The position numbers and the translations under genes were made by a program. A DNA stretch of 46,762 nucleotides from an uncultured Bacilli bacterium (GTDB taxonomy: Bacteria; Bacillota_I; Bacilli_A; RF39; UBA660). Shown here one piece after another: positions 1 through 7,908 of the stretch. Location of the stretch: positions 1 to 46,762 of the forward strand of contig CALVYK010000008.1 in NCBI GenBank assembly GCA_944372195.1, in the 5' to 3' direction. The notes beneath the pieces were generated by a model. That model ran no database searches. It had not been told where the DNA came from and saw nothing but the letters and a program-made list of their open reading frames with translations. Numbering within the stretch: the first letter of the stretch is position 1; each line of letters opens with the position of its first letter.

Positions 1-248
1 ATAAATATGTCAAAATCTGTTCTTCCTTTTTCTTTGTTACATTTTTTAATTGCTTTATTTATAATATCTTCTTTTTGTTGTAATTGTTCTTTTAATTGTT
101 TGTTTTCTTTTAATACTTTGTTTATTTCTATTAAAAAAAGTGTATAACTGATTTCATCAAATTCATAAACTGAAACTTTTTGTGAAATTTTTCTATGCTC
201 TTCAATTAATTCCTCTAAAGTTTCAATTCTACATATTTTGTAATTCAT
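1..248 (-). CDS. Coiled-coil protein, truncated by the window edge
   Basis: Minus-strand frame opening at ATG 248..246 and running off the left edge (82 codons visible). Its ATG shares one base with the TAA of the gene upstream (TAATG overlap), so the two are translationally coupled. Residues about 45-75 are rich in Lys, Glu, Gln and Leu with heptad-like spacing, suggesting a coiled coil. If position 1 is joined to 46762, the frame closes at a TGA after only four more complete codons, giving about 87 residues. Family not recognised. Confidence 0.7.
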   Translation of the reverse strand, partial: MNYKICRIETLEELIEEHRKISQKVSVYEFDEISYTLFLIEINKVLKENKQLKEQLQQKEDIINKAIKKCNKEKGRTDFDIF

Positions 249-604
249 TACTTATCACTCTTTTCTAATATTTCTAACATTCTTTTTTGAAATTCTGGAT
301 TTAATATTTCACCCCAAATATATAATTCTTCTTTGGCTGTATTTATAATTTCTTTTAATATCTTGTTTTCATCAAAATCGTTTAATATTTCTATTTTATT
401 ATTTAATACTTTTAAATTAGAAGTTAAAGCACAACTTACTGTATCTCTAAAAAAATATATTTCTTCATCTGCAAACAATAAAATATAATCGTTTTTATAT
501 TTAGCATAAGAATATTCTAATCCTAAATATTTTATTAATAATGGCATTTCTTCGTTTTTTAATGCTTTATTTATTAATTCTATTATTTTTATTTCTTCAT
601 TCAT
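248..604 (-). CDS. Hypothetical early phage protein (118 aa)
   Basis: Acidic, soluble-looking 118-residue protein with no transmembrane segment and a Lys/Glu-rich helical C terminus. The start overlaps the stop of the upstream 80-aa gene and the stop overlaps the next start by one base, so it is part of a coupled early operon. No family recognised. Confidence 0.75.
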   Translation of the reverse strand: MNEEIKIIELINKALKNEEMPLLIKYLGLEYSYAKYKNDYILLFADEEIYFFRDTVSCALTSNLKVLNNKIEILNDFDENKILKEIINTAKEELYIWGEILNPEFQKRMLEILEKSDK

Positions 605-846
605 TACTTATCACCGTTTTTAATTAATTCATCAATCTTTTTTATCAAAAGTTCTTTGTCATTAATAGAAACAAGATGTTCTTCTTTAAATGCTTCACAT
701 AAAACATCTCCATAATACAAAATATCATCTTCATTAATAACAATTTCTGTTACTTTATCTTTAAATAATTGAAGTATTTTATCATTTTCTTCTTTAAAAA
801 TAATATATACTTCTTCTCCTATTTTAAATTTTGTTTTTATATTCAT
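604..846 (-). CDS. Hypothetical early phage protein (80 aa)
   Basis: Small acidic protein preceded by a strong AAGGAG ribosome binding site that lies inside the 3' end of the gene upstream. The N-terminal part (residues 4-30) reads as beta strands (KFKIGEEVYIIFKEE), which resembles small SH3-like early phage proteins, but this is only an impression. No function can be assigned. Confidence 0.7.
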   Translation of the reverse strand: MNIKTKFKIGEEVYIIFKEENDKILQLFKDKVTEIVINEDDILYYGDVLCEAFKEEHLVSINDKELLIKKIDELIKNGDK

Positions 847-977
847 TAATTATCACTCCTTTTTAAATTTTTTAACCTTATGTAAAAGTTTAACCATCTA
901 TATAATCTTATAGGATATATACTTATTCTTCTAGGTATTAAAAATTGATACCAATAACCACTTGCGTGTTTTTTCAT
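846..977 (-). CDS. Small basic protein (43 aa)
   Basis: Short gene in what would otherwise be a gap. ATG at 977..975 is preceded by GGAG at a good distance, and the stop TAA overlaps the next ATG by one base. The product is rich in Tyr, Trp, Arg and Lys (for example YWYQFLIPRR, then IRLYRWLNFYIRLK) and strongly basic, which would suit a nucleic-acid or membrane-surface binding peptide. Coding status rests on the ribosome binding site and overlap architecture, not on homology. Confidence 0.55.
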   Translation of the reverse strand: MKKHASGYWYQFLIPRRISIYPIRLYRWLNFYIRLKNLKRSDN

Positions 978-979
978 AT

Positions 980-1696
980 TTACTCCTTTTCTATTTCATT
1001 TTTAAATCTTTTTTCCAAATCAAATATAGTATATTTATTATTTTTAAATGGTCTATTTGTCTTTTTTTGATATTCTTTTAATTTGTTCCAATAATTTGTC
1101 AAATATATATAATAGTTTTTTAATTCTTTTAAGTTTTTATTTGCACAACACCAACAACTCACTCTATCTAATATTGAATATAAATCAACTCCATTTTCTA
1201 ACCAATTAAAGCCTTTTTGATAGCAATAATATAAGCAATCTTTTTCTTTCATATCCCATTTTACTAAAGGATAAGACTTGTGTATATTATTATAATTTAT
1301 TCTTGATGTTTCATCAGAAGCAATTCCAACATATTCAATATAATTATTTCCATAATTATTTTCTAAATATTTAGATATTGTTTTATTCTTTTCGGTAGTT
1401 CCCCATCTACACCTACCACCACACCAACTATAACCTTTACCTTTTGTTCCATTTCTATGATTAACTGGTTTTTCAAACATTTTATATTCAAATTTTTCCT
1501 TTGGTTTTAATTCTGTATATTTAATATTATTTTCTTTTAAAATTGGTAAGATTTTATCTCTTATATTATAAATTGCTTGAAATTCCATTCCAGTATCATA
1601 AAAAATTATTTCATCTAGTGACTCTTTTTCTTCAATTAATTTTAACAACATAGCCAAACTATCTTTACCAAAACTACAACTTGCAATATATTTCAT
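980..1696 (-). CDS. PAPS reductase-like PP-loop protein
   Basis: Belongs to the adenine nucleotide alpha-hydrolase superfamily typified by phosphoadenosine phosphosulfate reductase. The PP-loop SFGKDS is at residues 8-13, followed by a Rossmann-like strand ending FYDTG (32-36). Cysteines C92 and C96 (WCGGRCRW) and a CWCC cluster at 181-184 are typical of the phage branch and may bind metal or an Fe-S cluster. The length of 238 aa is normal for phage members. Whether it reduces sulfate, thiolates a nucleic acid or does something else cannot be read from sequence. It lies two bases from the next gene in the early minus operon. Confidence 0.8.
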   Translation of the reverse strand: MKYIASCSFGKDSLAMLLKLIEEKESLDEIIFYDTGMEFQAIYNIRDKILPILKENNIKYTELKPKEKFEYKMFEKPVNHRNGTKGKGYSWCGGRCRWGTTEKNKTISKYLENNYGNNYIEYVGIASDETSRINYNNIHKSYPLVKWDMKEKDCLYYCYQKGFNWLENGVDLYSILDRVSCWCCANKNLKELKNYYIYLTNYWNKLKEYQKKTNRPFKNNKYTIFDLEKRFKNEIEKE

Positions 1697-1698
1697 AT

Positions 1699-1995
1699 TT
1701 ACTCCTTTTCTATTTTAAATAATATTTCTTGACATAATAGTCTCAGACTTATTGCAATTTGGTATTTTGTAGATCTAAAACTTTTACTATTTTTAGTTAT
1801 TTCCGTTTGTAAATCTATTTGTTCTTTTAAATAATCTATTAATTCTTGTTTTTCTTCATGTTCTATTAAAAATTTAGTAATTGCATTTGCTTTTAATAGC
1901 CTTTTTTCATCTTCATAAACACTTAATTTTAAACAATTATCTTTCATTTCTTTTAATAATTTTATATCTTCATTTGTAATTTTTAATTCTTTCAT
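1699..1995 (-). CDS. Helical hypothetical protein (98 aa)
   Basis: Predominantly helical, charged protein with coiled-coil potential at residues 1-30 and 45-75. Preceded by TAGGAG and located between the PP-loop protein and the SNF2-like helicase. No known family recognised. Confidence 0.7.
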   Translation of the reverse strand: MKELKITNEDIKLLKEMKDNCLKLSVYEDEKRLLKANAITKFLIEHEEKQELIDYLKEQIDLQTEITKNSKSFRSTKYQIAISLRLLCQEILFKIEKE

Positions 1996-2006
1996 TTAAT
2001 CAACTC

Positions 2007-3377
2007 CTAAACTAATAATTCATTTAGATCTCTTTCACTAAATTCAACTTTGTTTAACACCATATCGTAAATCTTTTCATCTATAGTTTTTACCATAACT
2101 AAATGATAGTATATAGGCATTTCTGTTTGACCTATTCTGTCTATTCTTCCTAGAGATTGTCTATAAGCTCTAGAACTATCAGGCATAGAATAGAACACCA
2201 TTAAATGACATCTATATTGTAATCCATCAAGGCTTTCACCAAATGCTTCATATTGTCCTATAACAACATCAAATTCTTTTTTTAATTCTGCTGGTTTATC
2301 TTTAACATCTCCATTTATAACAATATATTTCTTCTTTAATTTATTACAAACTTCTATTATTCTATCTTTTTCTACATTGTAATTATATAAAACACTTACT
2401 ATATCATCTGTATTAGATAAGAATTCTTCTAACCAATCAGCTTTATTTGAGTTATCGTCATATGTAAACCTATCTCCATATTCTCCAGTTCCTGTTACTT
2501 TACCGCTAATAAGAGTTTTCTTACCAATTCTAAAAGCCGATACATTATCAAAGGTTATTTCTTTATATGATCTATTTTCTAACATTTTAGAATAACTACT
2601 ACATCTTTCAATGTCTATTTTTATCATTTGAGGTTCATAATCTCCATATTTAGGGGCATAATATCTGCAACAATCTTTTATTATGGTCTTTATTTCTTTA
2701 TCTATTAAATCCATTCTATAACCAACTATTTTCTTTATAGGATATGGCATACCTGGTATTTGTAATTTTTCTTCTCGACAATATCTATTTTTATATAATT
2801 GATAATTCATATCTAAATACCCTAAAAATCTTAATTGAGAGTAATAATCAATGTAACCACCATATTCTTTTTCAGTAGGCGTAGCTGTTAATATAATTTT
2901 ATAAGGGGTAAGTTCTCCTAATTCTAAAACTTTACTTGTTACTTTTGTAGGATTCTTAGAAGTACCCATATTTTTAATCTTATGGCTTTCATCTACAATA
3001 ATAGTCCAGTCCTCGTTTATAGCCCACTCAATATTTAATTTAGTTATTATGTCAAAATTTACTATAATACACTTGTGGGGAGTGTAATCATTTATGAGGT
3101 AGTCATTTATTTTTTCATCCTTTTTAGCTGCACTTATTCCCATTTTATAAATACATACATCATAATCAGTATGCTCTTTAACTACATCCATCCATTGTGT
3201 TACTATTTTTTGGGGACATATAACTAAAAGGTGAGAAGTTGGATTTTGCATTACCCTAGCTAAACTTGTTATTGTTTTACCACTACCTGTTTTCATAAAT
3301 AAACCTATTGCTGGAACATAACTTAATTCTTTTAATATTTGTTCTTGATAATCTCTTAATTCTACACCTTTTAACAT
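2007..3377 (-). CDS. SNF2-type DEAD/DEAH helicase
   Basis: Superfamily 2 ATPase of the SNF2/Rad54-like kind common in phages. Visible motifs: Walker A MKTGSGKT (28-35), motif II DESH (129-132), motif III TATP (164-167), and a C-terminal motif VI QSLGRIDRIGQ (407-417) that is nearly diagnostic for SNF2-like proteins. At 456 aa it is the minimal two-domain form without extra DNA-binding modules. It probably translocates on duplex DNA and remodels bound proteins during replication or recombination. Strong GAGGTGG ribosome binding site; 10 bases from the 82-aa gene upstream. Confidence 0.92.
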   Translation of the reverse strand: MLKGVELRDYQEQILKELSYVPAIGLFMKTGSGKTITSLARVMQNPTSHLLVICPQKIVTQWMDVVKEHTDYDVCIYKMGISAAKKDEKINDYLINDYTPHKCIIVNFDIITKLNIEWAINEDWTIIVDESHKIKNMGTSKNPTKVTSKVLELGELTPYKIILTATPTEKEYGGYIDYYSQLRFLGYLDMNYQLYKNRYCREEKLQIPGMPYPIKKIVGYRMDLIDKEIKTIIKDCCRYYAPKYGDYEPQMIKIDIERCSSYSKMLENRSYKEITFDNVSAFRIGKKTLISGKVTGTGEYGDRFTYDDNSNKADWLEEFLSNTDDIVSVLYNYNVEKDRIIEVCNKLKKKYIVINGDVKDKPAELKKEFDVVIGQYEAFGESLDGLQYRCHLMVFYSMPDSSRAYRQSLGRIDRIGQTEMPIYYHLVMVKTIDEKIYDMVLNKVEFSERDLNELLV

Positions 3378-3387
3378 TTATTCCACC

Positions 3388-3636
3388 TCATTTCCAAAAC
3401 CAATCATCATAACCATCATAATCTTCACACCATTCCATAATTGATATTAATTCTTCAATTATCTCGCTAGCTTCCTTTTTAGTTAAATTATTTATGTTCT
3501 TTATAATATTACTAGCTTCTTCATCTTCTAGATAATCTATATTATCTATTATGAAATCTTTTTGCTTATCAGTTGCCATAAATTTATTTTTGTAACTGTC
3601 TGAACTAAATTTCATATTATTTAAACTATTATTCAT
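3388..3636 (-). CDS. Acidic hypothetical protein (82 aa)
   Basis: Acidic C terminus ending DYDGYDDWFWK; residues 20-60 resemble short helices. GAGG ribosome binding site at good distance. It is the first gene after a likely internal promoter (3657-3686) and immediately precedes the SNF2-like helicase. No family recognised. Confidence 0.7.
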   Translation of the reverse strand: MNNSLNNMKFSSDSYKNKFMATDKQKDFIIDNIDYLEDEEASNIIKNINNLTKKEASEIIEELISIMEWCEDYDGYDDWFWK

Positions 3637-3656
3637 AATAATACCTCGCTACATCA

Positions 3657-3686
3657 ATTATAACATTATAAATATTAATAAGTTAA
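3657..3686 (-). promoter_or_regulatory. Internal early/middle promoter
   Basis: On the minus strand: TTAACT (3681-3686), 18-base spacer, TATAAT (3657-3662) preceded by TGT (extended -10). The same TTAACT-N18-extended -10 arrangement recurs at 36410-36439. The predicted start lies just upstream of the 82-aa gene and would serve the SNF2-like helicase and genes beyond. Confidence 0.55.
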
Positions 3687-3886
3687 ATATTTATTTTATA
3701 TATTTTATATTTCTTGTTTATAGTTCCCTTTTTCTTTATAATTTTACTTATATTAGAAATACTAGTCTTAGTATCAAATTTAGTTTCTAAAAACATTTTT
3801 ATTTCTTTTAAAGTTTCAAAGTCTCCAATATTCCTCTCATCATCATTATTCATATTATTTTTAAATTTTTCATAAACTACTAACAT
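3683..3886 (-). CDS. Hypothetical protein (67 aa)
   Basis: Basic helical protein. The frame is open nine codons further upstream, but ATG 3886 is preferred because AAAGGATGG lies just in front of it. Residues 20-45 (LKEIKMFLETKFDTKTSISNI) could be a small helix-turn-helix, as in short phage regulators; this is a weak impression only. Confidence 0.6.
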   Translation of the reverse strand: MLVVYEKFKNNMNNDDERNIGDFETLKEIKMFLETKFDTKTSISNISKIIKKKGTINKKYKIYKINI

Positions 3887-3925
3887 TTTTATCCATCCTT
3901 TCTTTAATACCAAAACCCTAATTTA

Positions 3926-4585
3926 TTAATCAATTCTTATTTTTTCAATTACTAATGTTCCTGAGTTATCACCATTATCATAATCATTTCCACTAACATA
4001 TATATCCAAATAAACCGAATTATTATCTAATTCTTTATCTATTTCTTTTGTATATTCTTCTATATACCCACTAATGTTTCTACCGTAAACTAAACCATCC
4101 ATATCAAATAAATTATCGCCATCATTGAATGAAGCTTCATTTAATATAGCTTTTTTAAATATCTGAATAGCTGTATTTTTATTTTCTGAGGCACCTAGTA
4201 ATTCACATGCTCCACATTCACAAGCCCATTCTCCATACATATCTTCTCTTATTATATAAATATATTTTTCATTTTCTTGTCTTAGTTCTTTTGTTATTTT
4301 TTCAACTTTGTTAATCCAATCTTTAAAGTCTTCAAGACTAGTTTCTATTTTAAAAGTTTCTCTATAATTTGAGTCTTCTCTATGTATATCAATTACTTCG
4401 TCTATATCAAAACTATCAACAAATTGATCCAATTGGTCTTCTAAACTTTCATCACTTAGTTTGTCAATATAGATAAACATATCGACACCACAATTAGTCC
4501 AACTTTCTAACTCATAACTACATATATTTTCGGTAACTTTAAAATATCTATTTAATATATCCATTTGTTTTTTACTTATTTCCAT
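3926..4585 (-). CDS. Hypothetical protein with CxCxxC motif (219 aa)
   Basis: The frame extends 32 codons upstream, but that extension lies over the Cys-rich gene in front and reads as shadow; ATG 4585 is preferred because AGGATTAA precedes it at good spacing. The acidic product has a mid-protein ACECGACEL motif (C-x-C-x2-C) that may bind metal. No known family recognised. Overlaps nothing and sits one base from the neighbouring zinc-ribbon gene. Confidence 0.7.
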   Translation of the reverse strand: MEISKKQMDILNRYFKVTENICSYELESWTNCGVDMFIYIDKLSDESLEDQLDQFVDSFDIDEVIDIHREDSNYRETFKIETSLEDFKDWINKVEKITKELRQENEKYIYIIREDMYGEWACECGACELLGASENKNTAIQIFKKAILNEASFNDGDNLFDMDGLVYGRNISGYIEEYTKEIDKELDNNSVYLDIYVSGNDYDNGDNSGTLVIEKIRID

Positions 4586-4586
4586 T

Positions 4587-4850
4587 TTAATCCTCCCATT
4601 CAGTCCAGTATGAATCTCCATTACCATCATCATACATTTCTTCATATTCTTCATCAGTATAATGTTTATGTAAACAATCATCAGAGCAATAATATTCTAG
4701 TCCATTGTCTATACAATATCCCTCACTCATAGTTTTACCACATTCACTACATTTTCTATCACTGCCAAAGTAATATTTATTATTATAATTTTTATACATA
4801 TCTTCCATTAAATCATTTTTACTACAAGCACAAACATCTAATTTTTCCAT
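4587..4850 (-). CDS. Small zinc-ribbon-like protein
   Basis: An 87-residue cysteine-rich protein. C34-x2-C37 (CSECGK), C46, and C55-x3-C59 (CSDDC) followed by HKHYT form a plausible treble-clef or zinc-ribbon site; an additional C7-x-C9 lies at the N terminus. The acidic tail is rich in Asp, Glu and Tyr. Similar small Cys4 proteins are common in Firmicutes phage early regions and are of unknown function. Coupled with the flanking genes by gaps of one or two bases. Confidence 0.75.
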   Translation of the reverse strand: MEKLDVCACSKNDLMEDMYKNYNNKYYFGSDRKCSECGKTMSEGYCIDNGLEYYCSDDCLHKHYTDEEYEEMYDDGNGDSYWTEWED

Positions 4851-4852
4851 TA

Positions 4853-5377
4853 TTAATCACTCTCCAATTTTATTTTATCTAATATTATTTTTATTTCTTT
4901 ATCCTTATACCCTAAAATACCTAAAACATTTTTAAGATTACTCTTATTTGTAGGAATGTTTTTATCTTTTAAAAACATTAAAGCTATATAAACAAGTGTA
5001 TCTAATCTATTATAGAAAAGTAAATCCAAAGGAACTAATTTTCCAGTAGAGCCATTTATATCTGCTCTATTATCATAGTGTTCTCTATCTTTATTTATTT
5101 TTTCTTTAGAACTAGAACATATAAAGTTACTACAAACTTCTGGTCTTACTTCATATATTTTACATTTCTTATTAACTCTATCATGAAAACAACAATCTAA
5201 GTATATATCTTTATCAGCAACTATAAGAGGTTCAGGTTTTATGTTATTATCTTTAATATATTTTTCAATTTTATTTTTCTCATAATTTGTAATTGGTATC
5301 CAAGGTATACAACAATTACCACAATTAGAACATTTACCATTACAAGTAAAGTCCTTTGGATTCTTTCCTATTTCCAT
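4853..5377 (-). CDS. YkgJ-family cysteine cluster protein
   Basis: Matches the zinc/iron-chelating YkgJ-like family: C12, C16, C19 and C22-C23 (CSNCGNCC) near the N terminus, then C62-C63, C72 and C82/C87 in the pattern CCFHD...CKIYEVRPEVC. The RPxxC element is characteristic. The molecular role of this family is not established; metal or Fe-S binding is the usual inference. In this operon it adds a third cysteine-rich product next to the zinc ribbon and the PP-loop protein. Confidence 0.8.
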   Translation of the reverse strand: MEIGKNPKDFTCNGKCSNCGNCCIPWIPITNYEKNKIEKYIKDNNIKPEPLIVADKDIYLDCCFHDRVNKKCKIYEVRPEVCSNFICSSSKEKINKDREHYDNRADINGSTGKLVPLDLLFYNRLDTLVYIALMFLKDKNIPTNKSNLKNVLGILGYKDKEIKIILDKIKLESD

Positions 5378-5393
5378 TAAAACACCACCTTTA

Positions 5394-6059
5394 TTAATAA
5401 ACCTTAATTGATAAAATTAATGCTATATTATCATTATTTCTAATAATAATTGGTCTATCTTTACCATAAATCTCTACTACAAACTCTTTTTCTAATTGTA
5501 ATATATCAATAGCATTTTTCATATAAACTGCATCAAAAGCAACTAATAGCTCATTACTAACACCATCTACAATTTTATAAACACATTTACCATCAGTTTT
5601 TGTAGTTGTCTTTACATAGTTTATAATCACATTACTACTTAAAACTACCTCTTTATGGTCTTCACATGGTAAAATATCACATAAATTAGGATACACACCA
5701 TTATAAATTTTAATATTATTTTTTATTAATTTTATTTTTTCATCATCAGTTGCATTACTAGTTAAAGCATAATTAAAAGGTAAATAATTTTCTTCTTTTA
5801 AAATGTATGCTTGGTAACTATCAGTAATTAGATGATTTCCCATATTATCAAGTCCAACACATTTTAAAACTGGTCTTACATCACTAACATTTTTTAATAT
5901 TTTTTGAATAGTTGCTATTTTCTTTTTATCACTTGGCTTTTTATAATATTTTTCCTTGTTAATATCTTGCTCCAAAATATCTATCAAGTCCTTAATTTTA
6001 TAGAATTCTTGTTTTTCATAAATCCCCTTTAATTCTTTTAATATACCTATTTTTTCCAT
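5394..6059 (-). CDS. Possible sliding-clamp-like protein
   Basis: A 221-residue protein whose last 60 residues read like the C-terminal domain of DNA polymerase III beta subunits: a strand ending LLVAFDAVYMKNAIDIL, then FVVEIYGKDRPIIIRNNDN and a final hydrophobic strand ALILSIKVY. The mid-part alternates strands in a clamp-like rhythm. It is shorter than a bacterial beta clamp (about 370 aa), compatible with two domains and a higher-order ring. This is remote pattern recognition only; it lies in the early operon that includes SSB. Alternative: unrelated all-beta phage protein. Confidence 0.45.
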   Translation of the reverse strand: MEKIGILKELKGIYEKQEFYKIKDLIDILEQDINKEKYYKKPSDKKKIATIQKILKNVSDVRPVLKCVGLDNMGNHLITDSYQAYILKEENYLPFNYALTSNATDDEKIKLIKNNIKIYNGVYPNLCDILPCEDHKEVVLSSNVIINYVKTTTKTDGKCVYKIVDGVSNELLVAFDAVYMKNAIDILQLEKEFVVEIYGKDRPIIIRNNDNIALILSIKVY

Positions 6060-6074
6060 ATTTACACCTCGTTA

Positions 6075-6308
6075 TTATTCACTTTCTTCCAATATTTCTT
6101 TTAACTCTTCATTTAATAATCCACTAATTGTGGGGCTATCCATAAATTTATCGTAAACTTTTTCTAAATATTCAATATCCCCATCATTAAAATCTTGTAA
6201 ATCTTGCAAATAGTCCAATTTTTCAAACACTATTAATGCTCCAAAAATGTCTTTATAATCACTATTTTTTAATATTTTAACTAATTCTATAATTTTATTT
6301 TTATTCAT
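6075..6308 (-). CDS. Hypothetical helical protein (77 aa)
   Basis: Small acidic helical protein. Its start region overlaps the end of the upstream 83-aa gene by eight bases, typical of translational coupling. No motif recognised. Confidence 0.65.
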   Translation of the reverse strand: MNKNKIIELVKILKNSDYKDIFGALIVFEKLDYLQDLQDFNDGDIEYLEKVYDKFMDSPTISGLLNEELKEILEESE

Positions 6309-6552
6309 CTTTTAAAACCTCTCTTTTAATTTCTTCTTTTATTGTTCTTTCAATTGTAATAATTTCAACTTGTCCTTTTTCTATCATTTCCTCATATTTT
6401 AATGCTTGTTTAGTCCAGTAATCTGACAAGCCTTTTTCTTTTTTTATAACATCCAAAAATGTCTTAACTGCTAATTCTTTGCTAGAATGTATTACACCAA
6501 ATTTACCACTAGGTAAATTGATATAGTAATAATTGTCATTATATTCTCTCAT
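6301..6552 (-). CDS. Hypothetical protein (83 aa)
   Basis: Begins with a short beta-rich stretch (YYYINLPSGKFGVIHSS) and ends with a highly charged helix. AAAGGTGG ribosome binding site upstream. Overlaps the following gene by eight bases. No family recognised. Confidence 0.65.
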   Translation of the reverse strand: MREYNDNYYYINLPSGKFGVIHSSKELAVKTFLDVIKKEKGLSDYWTKQALKYEEMIEKGQVEIITIERTIKEEIKREVLKDE

Positions 6553-6564
6553 AATTTACCACCT

Positions 6565-6738
6565 TTAATAATTATTATCTTTTATATTTTCTATTGAATA
6601 ATCAATTAAATCTTTTATTTTTTCTAATTCTTCTAATGAAATTATTTCATTATATAATTTATAATGTACTATATTTAATAATGAAATATTATTAATATTA
6701 TAATTTTTGTTTTCTATTTCATTAATTATTTTTTCCAT
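6565..6738 (-). CDS. Hypothetical protein (57 aa)
   Basis: An upstream in-frame ATG would add 20 residues and overlap the gene in front; ATG 6738 is preferred because AAAGGTGG precedes it at ideal spacing. Asn/Ile/Leu-rich, all-helical. Function unknown. Confidence 0.6.
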   Translation of the reverse strand: MEKIINEIENKNYNINNISLLNIVHYKLYNEIISLEELEKIKDLIDYSIENIKDNNY

Positions 6739-6754
6739 ATTTAGACCACCTTTA

Positions 6755-7012
6755 TTAATATTGTTTTTCATATGAGGTTTCAACAATAATTTTTTCATTT
6801 GTTCTTGTTATACAATAATAAATTGTGACATCATATAACAAATTATTACATTTGTCATATATACTAAACATTAACTCCCAGTCTTGAAAATCATTGTCAT
6901 AATAAGTTTTAGGTTCAATTTCGCCTATTTTCCAATTGTATTTTTCAACCATTTTACTTAACTTATTTTTTAAATCTTTTATATTTTTAAATCTTAATAA
7001 TTCCATTTTCAT
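6755..7012 (-). CDS. Hypothetical protein (85 aa)
   Basis: ATG 7012 is chosen over an in-frame TTG three codons upstream. The ATG follows the TAA of the neighbouring gene by two bases, with AGGTTGG as likely ribosome binding site. The fold looks mixed alpha/beta: an N-terminal helix, then WKIGEIEP, WELMFSIYD and LLYDVTIYY strands. No family recognised. Confidence 0.65.
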   Translation of the reverse strand: MKMELLRFKNIKDLKNKLSKMVEKYNWKIGEIEPKTYYDNDFQDWELMFSIYDKCNNLLYDVTIYYCITRTNEKIIVETSYEKQY

Positions 7013-7014
7013 AT

Positions 7015-7443
7015 TTACCAACCTAATTTTTCCATATTTTTTAAATAATTTTTCTTTGCTTTTTCTAGTATAGTTTTAAATCTTTTATCCTGTAAAATAT
7101 CTAAACTAAAACCTAATGCGTTTAAAGTTGGCTCTAAATCATAAGTAATAATATACTCATAATTTGCGAGTTCATACTCAATTGCACCTTGTAAAAAATC
7201 GTTGTTTTCATATCCCTTTTCTTTTTCTTCTTTATGTCTTTTAAATAAATTTTGCATATTTTCTTTATCACTTTTTCTAATATAACCACCCATACCGATA
7301 GATATTATTTTATCAGTATCGTTTTCAGTTAATCCCCATTTTTTTAACATATCTTTAAATTGTTCATTACTAAACGCAAAACCAAAAGGAAAATCATTGA
7401 TTTCCTTTTCGTGTCTTGCTTTCATATTTACATAACTTTCCAT
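7015..7443 (-). CDS. Conserved-type phage protein (142 aa)
   Basis: Contains a segment I recall from many Firmicutes phages (FPFGFAFSNEQF then KKWGLTEND, GMGGYIRKSD). Such proteins are annotated only as uncharacterised DUF families; I think of DUF7659 but cannot verify this. Helical, charged, no membrane segment. AAAGGTG ribosome binding site. It lies between the SSB and the small-gene cluster, suggesting an early role. Confidence 0.75.
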   Translation of the reverse strand: MESYVNMKARHEKEINDFPFGFAFSNEQFKDMLKKWGLTENDTDKIISIGMGGYIRKSDKENMQNLFKRHKEEKEKGYENNDFLQGAIEYELANYEYIITYDLEPTLNALGFSLDILQDKRFKTILEKAKKNYLKNMEKLGW

Positions 7444-7467
7444 AATCTTTACACCTTTAACCTTTCT

Positions 7468-7773
7468 TTAATTATTACTTTTACTACTTGATAAAAAACT
7501 AACTTTTTCACCGACAACAAGCATATTGTTATCTATAATTTGTAAGTGTCCTCTAACGCCTATCATGTCACCTTTTTTACAATACTCCGATATTTCGCTT
7601 GTCATATCAGCATAAACTTTACAATTAATGAAGTCAGTTTCATAAACTCCGTCGGAGTTTTTTAATCTTCTTTGAACTTCTAAAATAAAATCTAATTCCT
7701 TTTTACTTTCTTCTATCTCTTTTAGTTCTAGGTCATGAGATAAACGACCTACCAAAATAACTTGGTTTAACAT
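7468..7773 (-). CDS. ssb: Single-stranded DNA-binding protein (OB fold)
   Basis: The sequence starting MLNQVILVGRL, followed by an OB-fold pattern (LDFILEVQRR, FINCKVYADMTSEISEYCKKGDMIGVRG), is the signature of bacterial/phage SSB. At 101 residues it lacks the acidic C-terminal tail that recruits host partners and ends in Ser/Asn. The start is ATG 7773, with GAGGG in front, rather than an open extension of 12 codons upstream. It is the first gene of the leftward early unit, and a 6-bp hairpin (7791-7808) sits just upstream of its ribosome binding site, which could allow autoregulation. Confidence 0.88.
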   Translation of the reverse strand: MLNQVILVGRLSHDLELKEIEESKKELDFILEVQRRLKNSDGVYETDFINCKVYADMTSEISEYCKKGDMIGVRGHLQIIDNNMLVVGEKVSFLSSSKSNN

Positions 7774-7790
7774 AAAATATTCCCTCTTTC

Positions 7791-7808
7791 TGGTGCTTTT
7801 TTGCACCA
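7791..7808 (-). promoter_or_regulatory. Hairpin before ssb ribosome binding site
   Basis: TGGTGC / GCACCA stem of 6 bp with a six-base A loop in the transcript, ending about 10 bases before the GAGGG of ssb. It is a possible translational operator. Confidence 0.45.
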
Positions 7809-7833
7809 TTAAAAATTATATAATTATAACTCT

Positions 7834-7852
7834 TAATGCTACAAAATAGCAT
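7834..7852 (-). promoter_or_regulatory. Leader dyad AATGCTA / TAGCATT
   Basis: Perfect 7-bp inverted repeat around a five-base centre. It lies in the 5' leader of the early transcript, just upstream of a TATAAT on the minus strand (7823-7828), and could be an RNA hairpin or protein operator. Confidence 0.4.
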
Positions 7853-7881
7853 TTTATTAATATAAAGTCTTACAATTCCTA

Positions 7882-7908
7882 AGTGCCAACACAATATCCC
7901 CACGCACT
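7882..7908 (-). ncRNA. Leader hairpin (AGTGC stem)
   Basis: AGTGC (7882-7886) and GCACT (7904-7908) form a 5-bp stem with a 17-base loop in a locally GC-richer stretch of the early leader. It belongs to the same possible structured leader as 7983-8074. Confidence 0.3.

Noticed and set aside
7823..7828. Third leftward promoter just before ssb
   Set aside because: TATAAT is present but there is no TG extension and no acceptable -35 at 16-18 bases.
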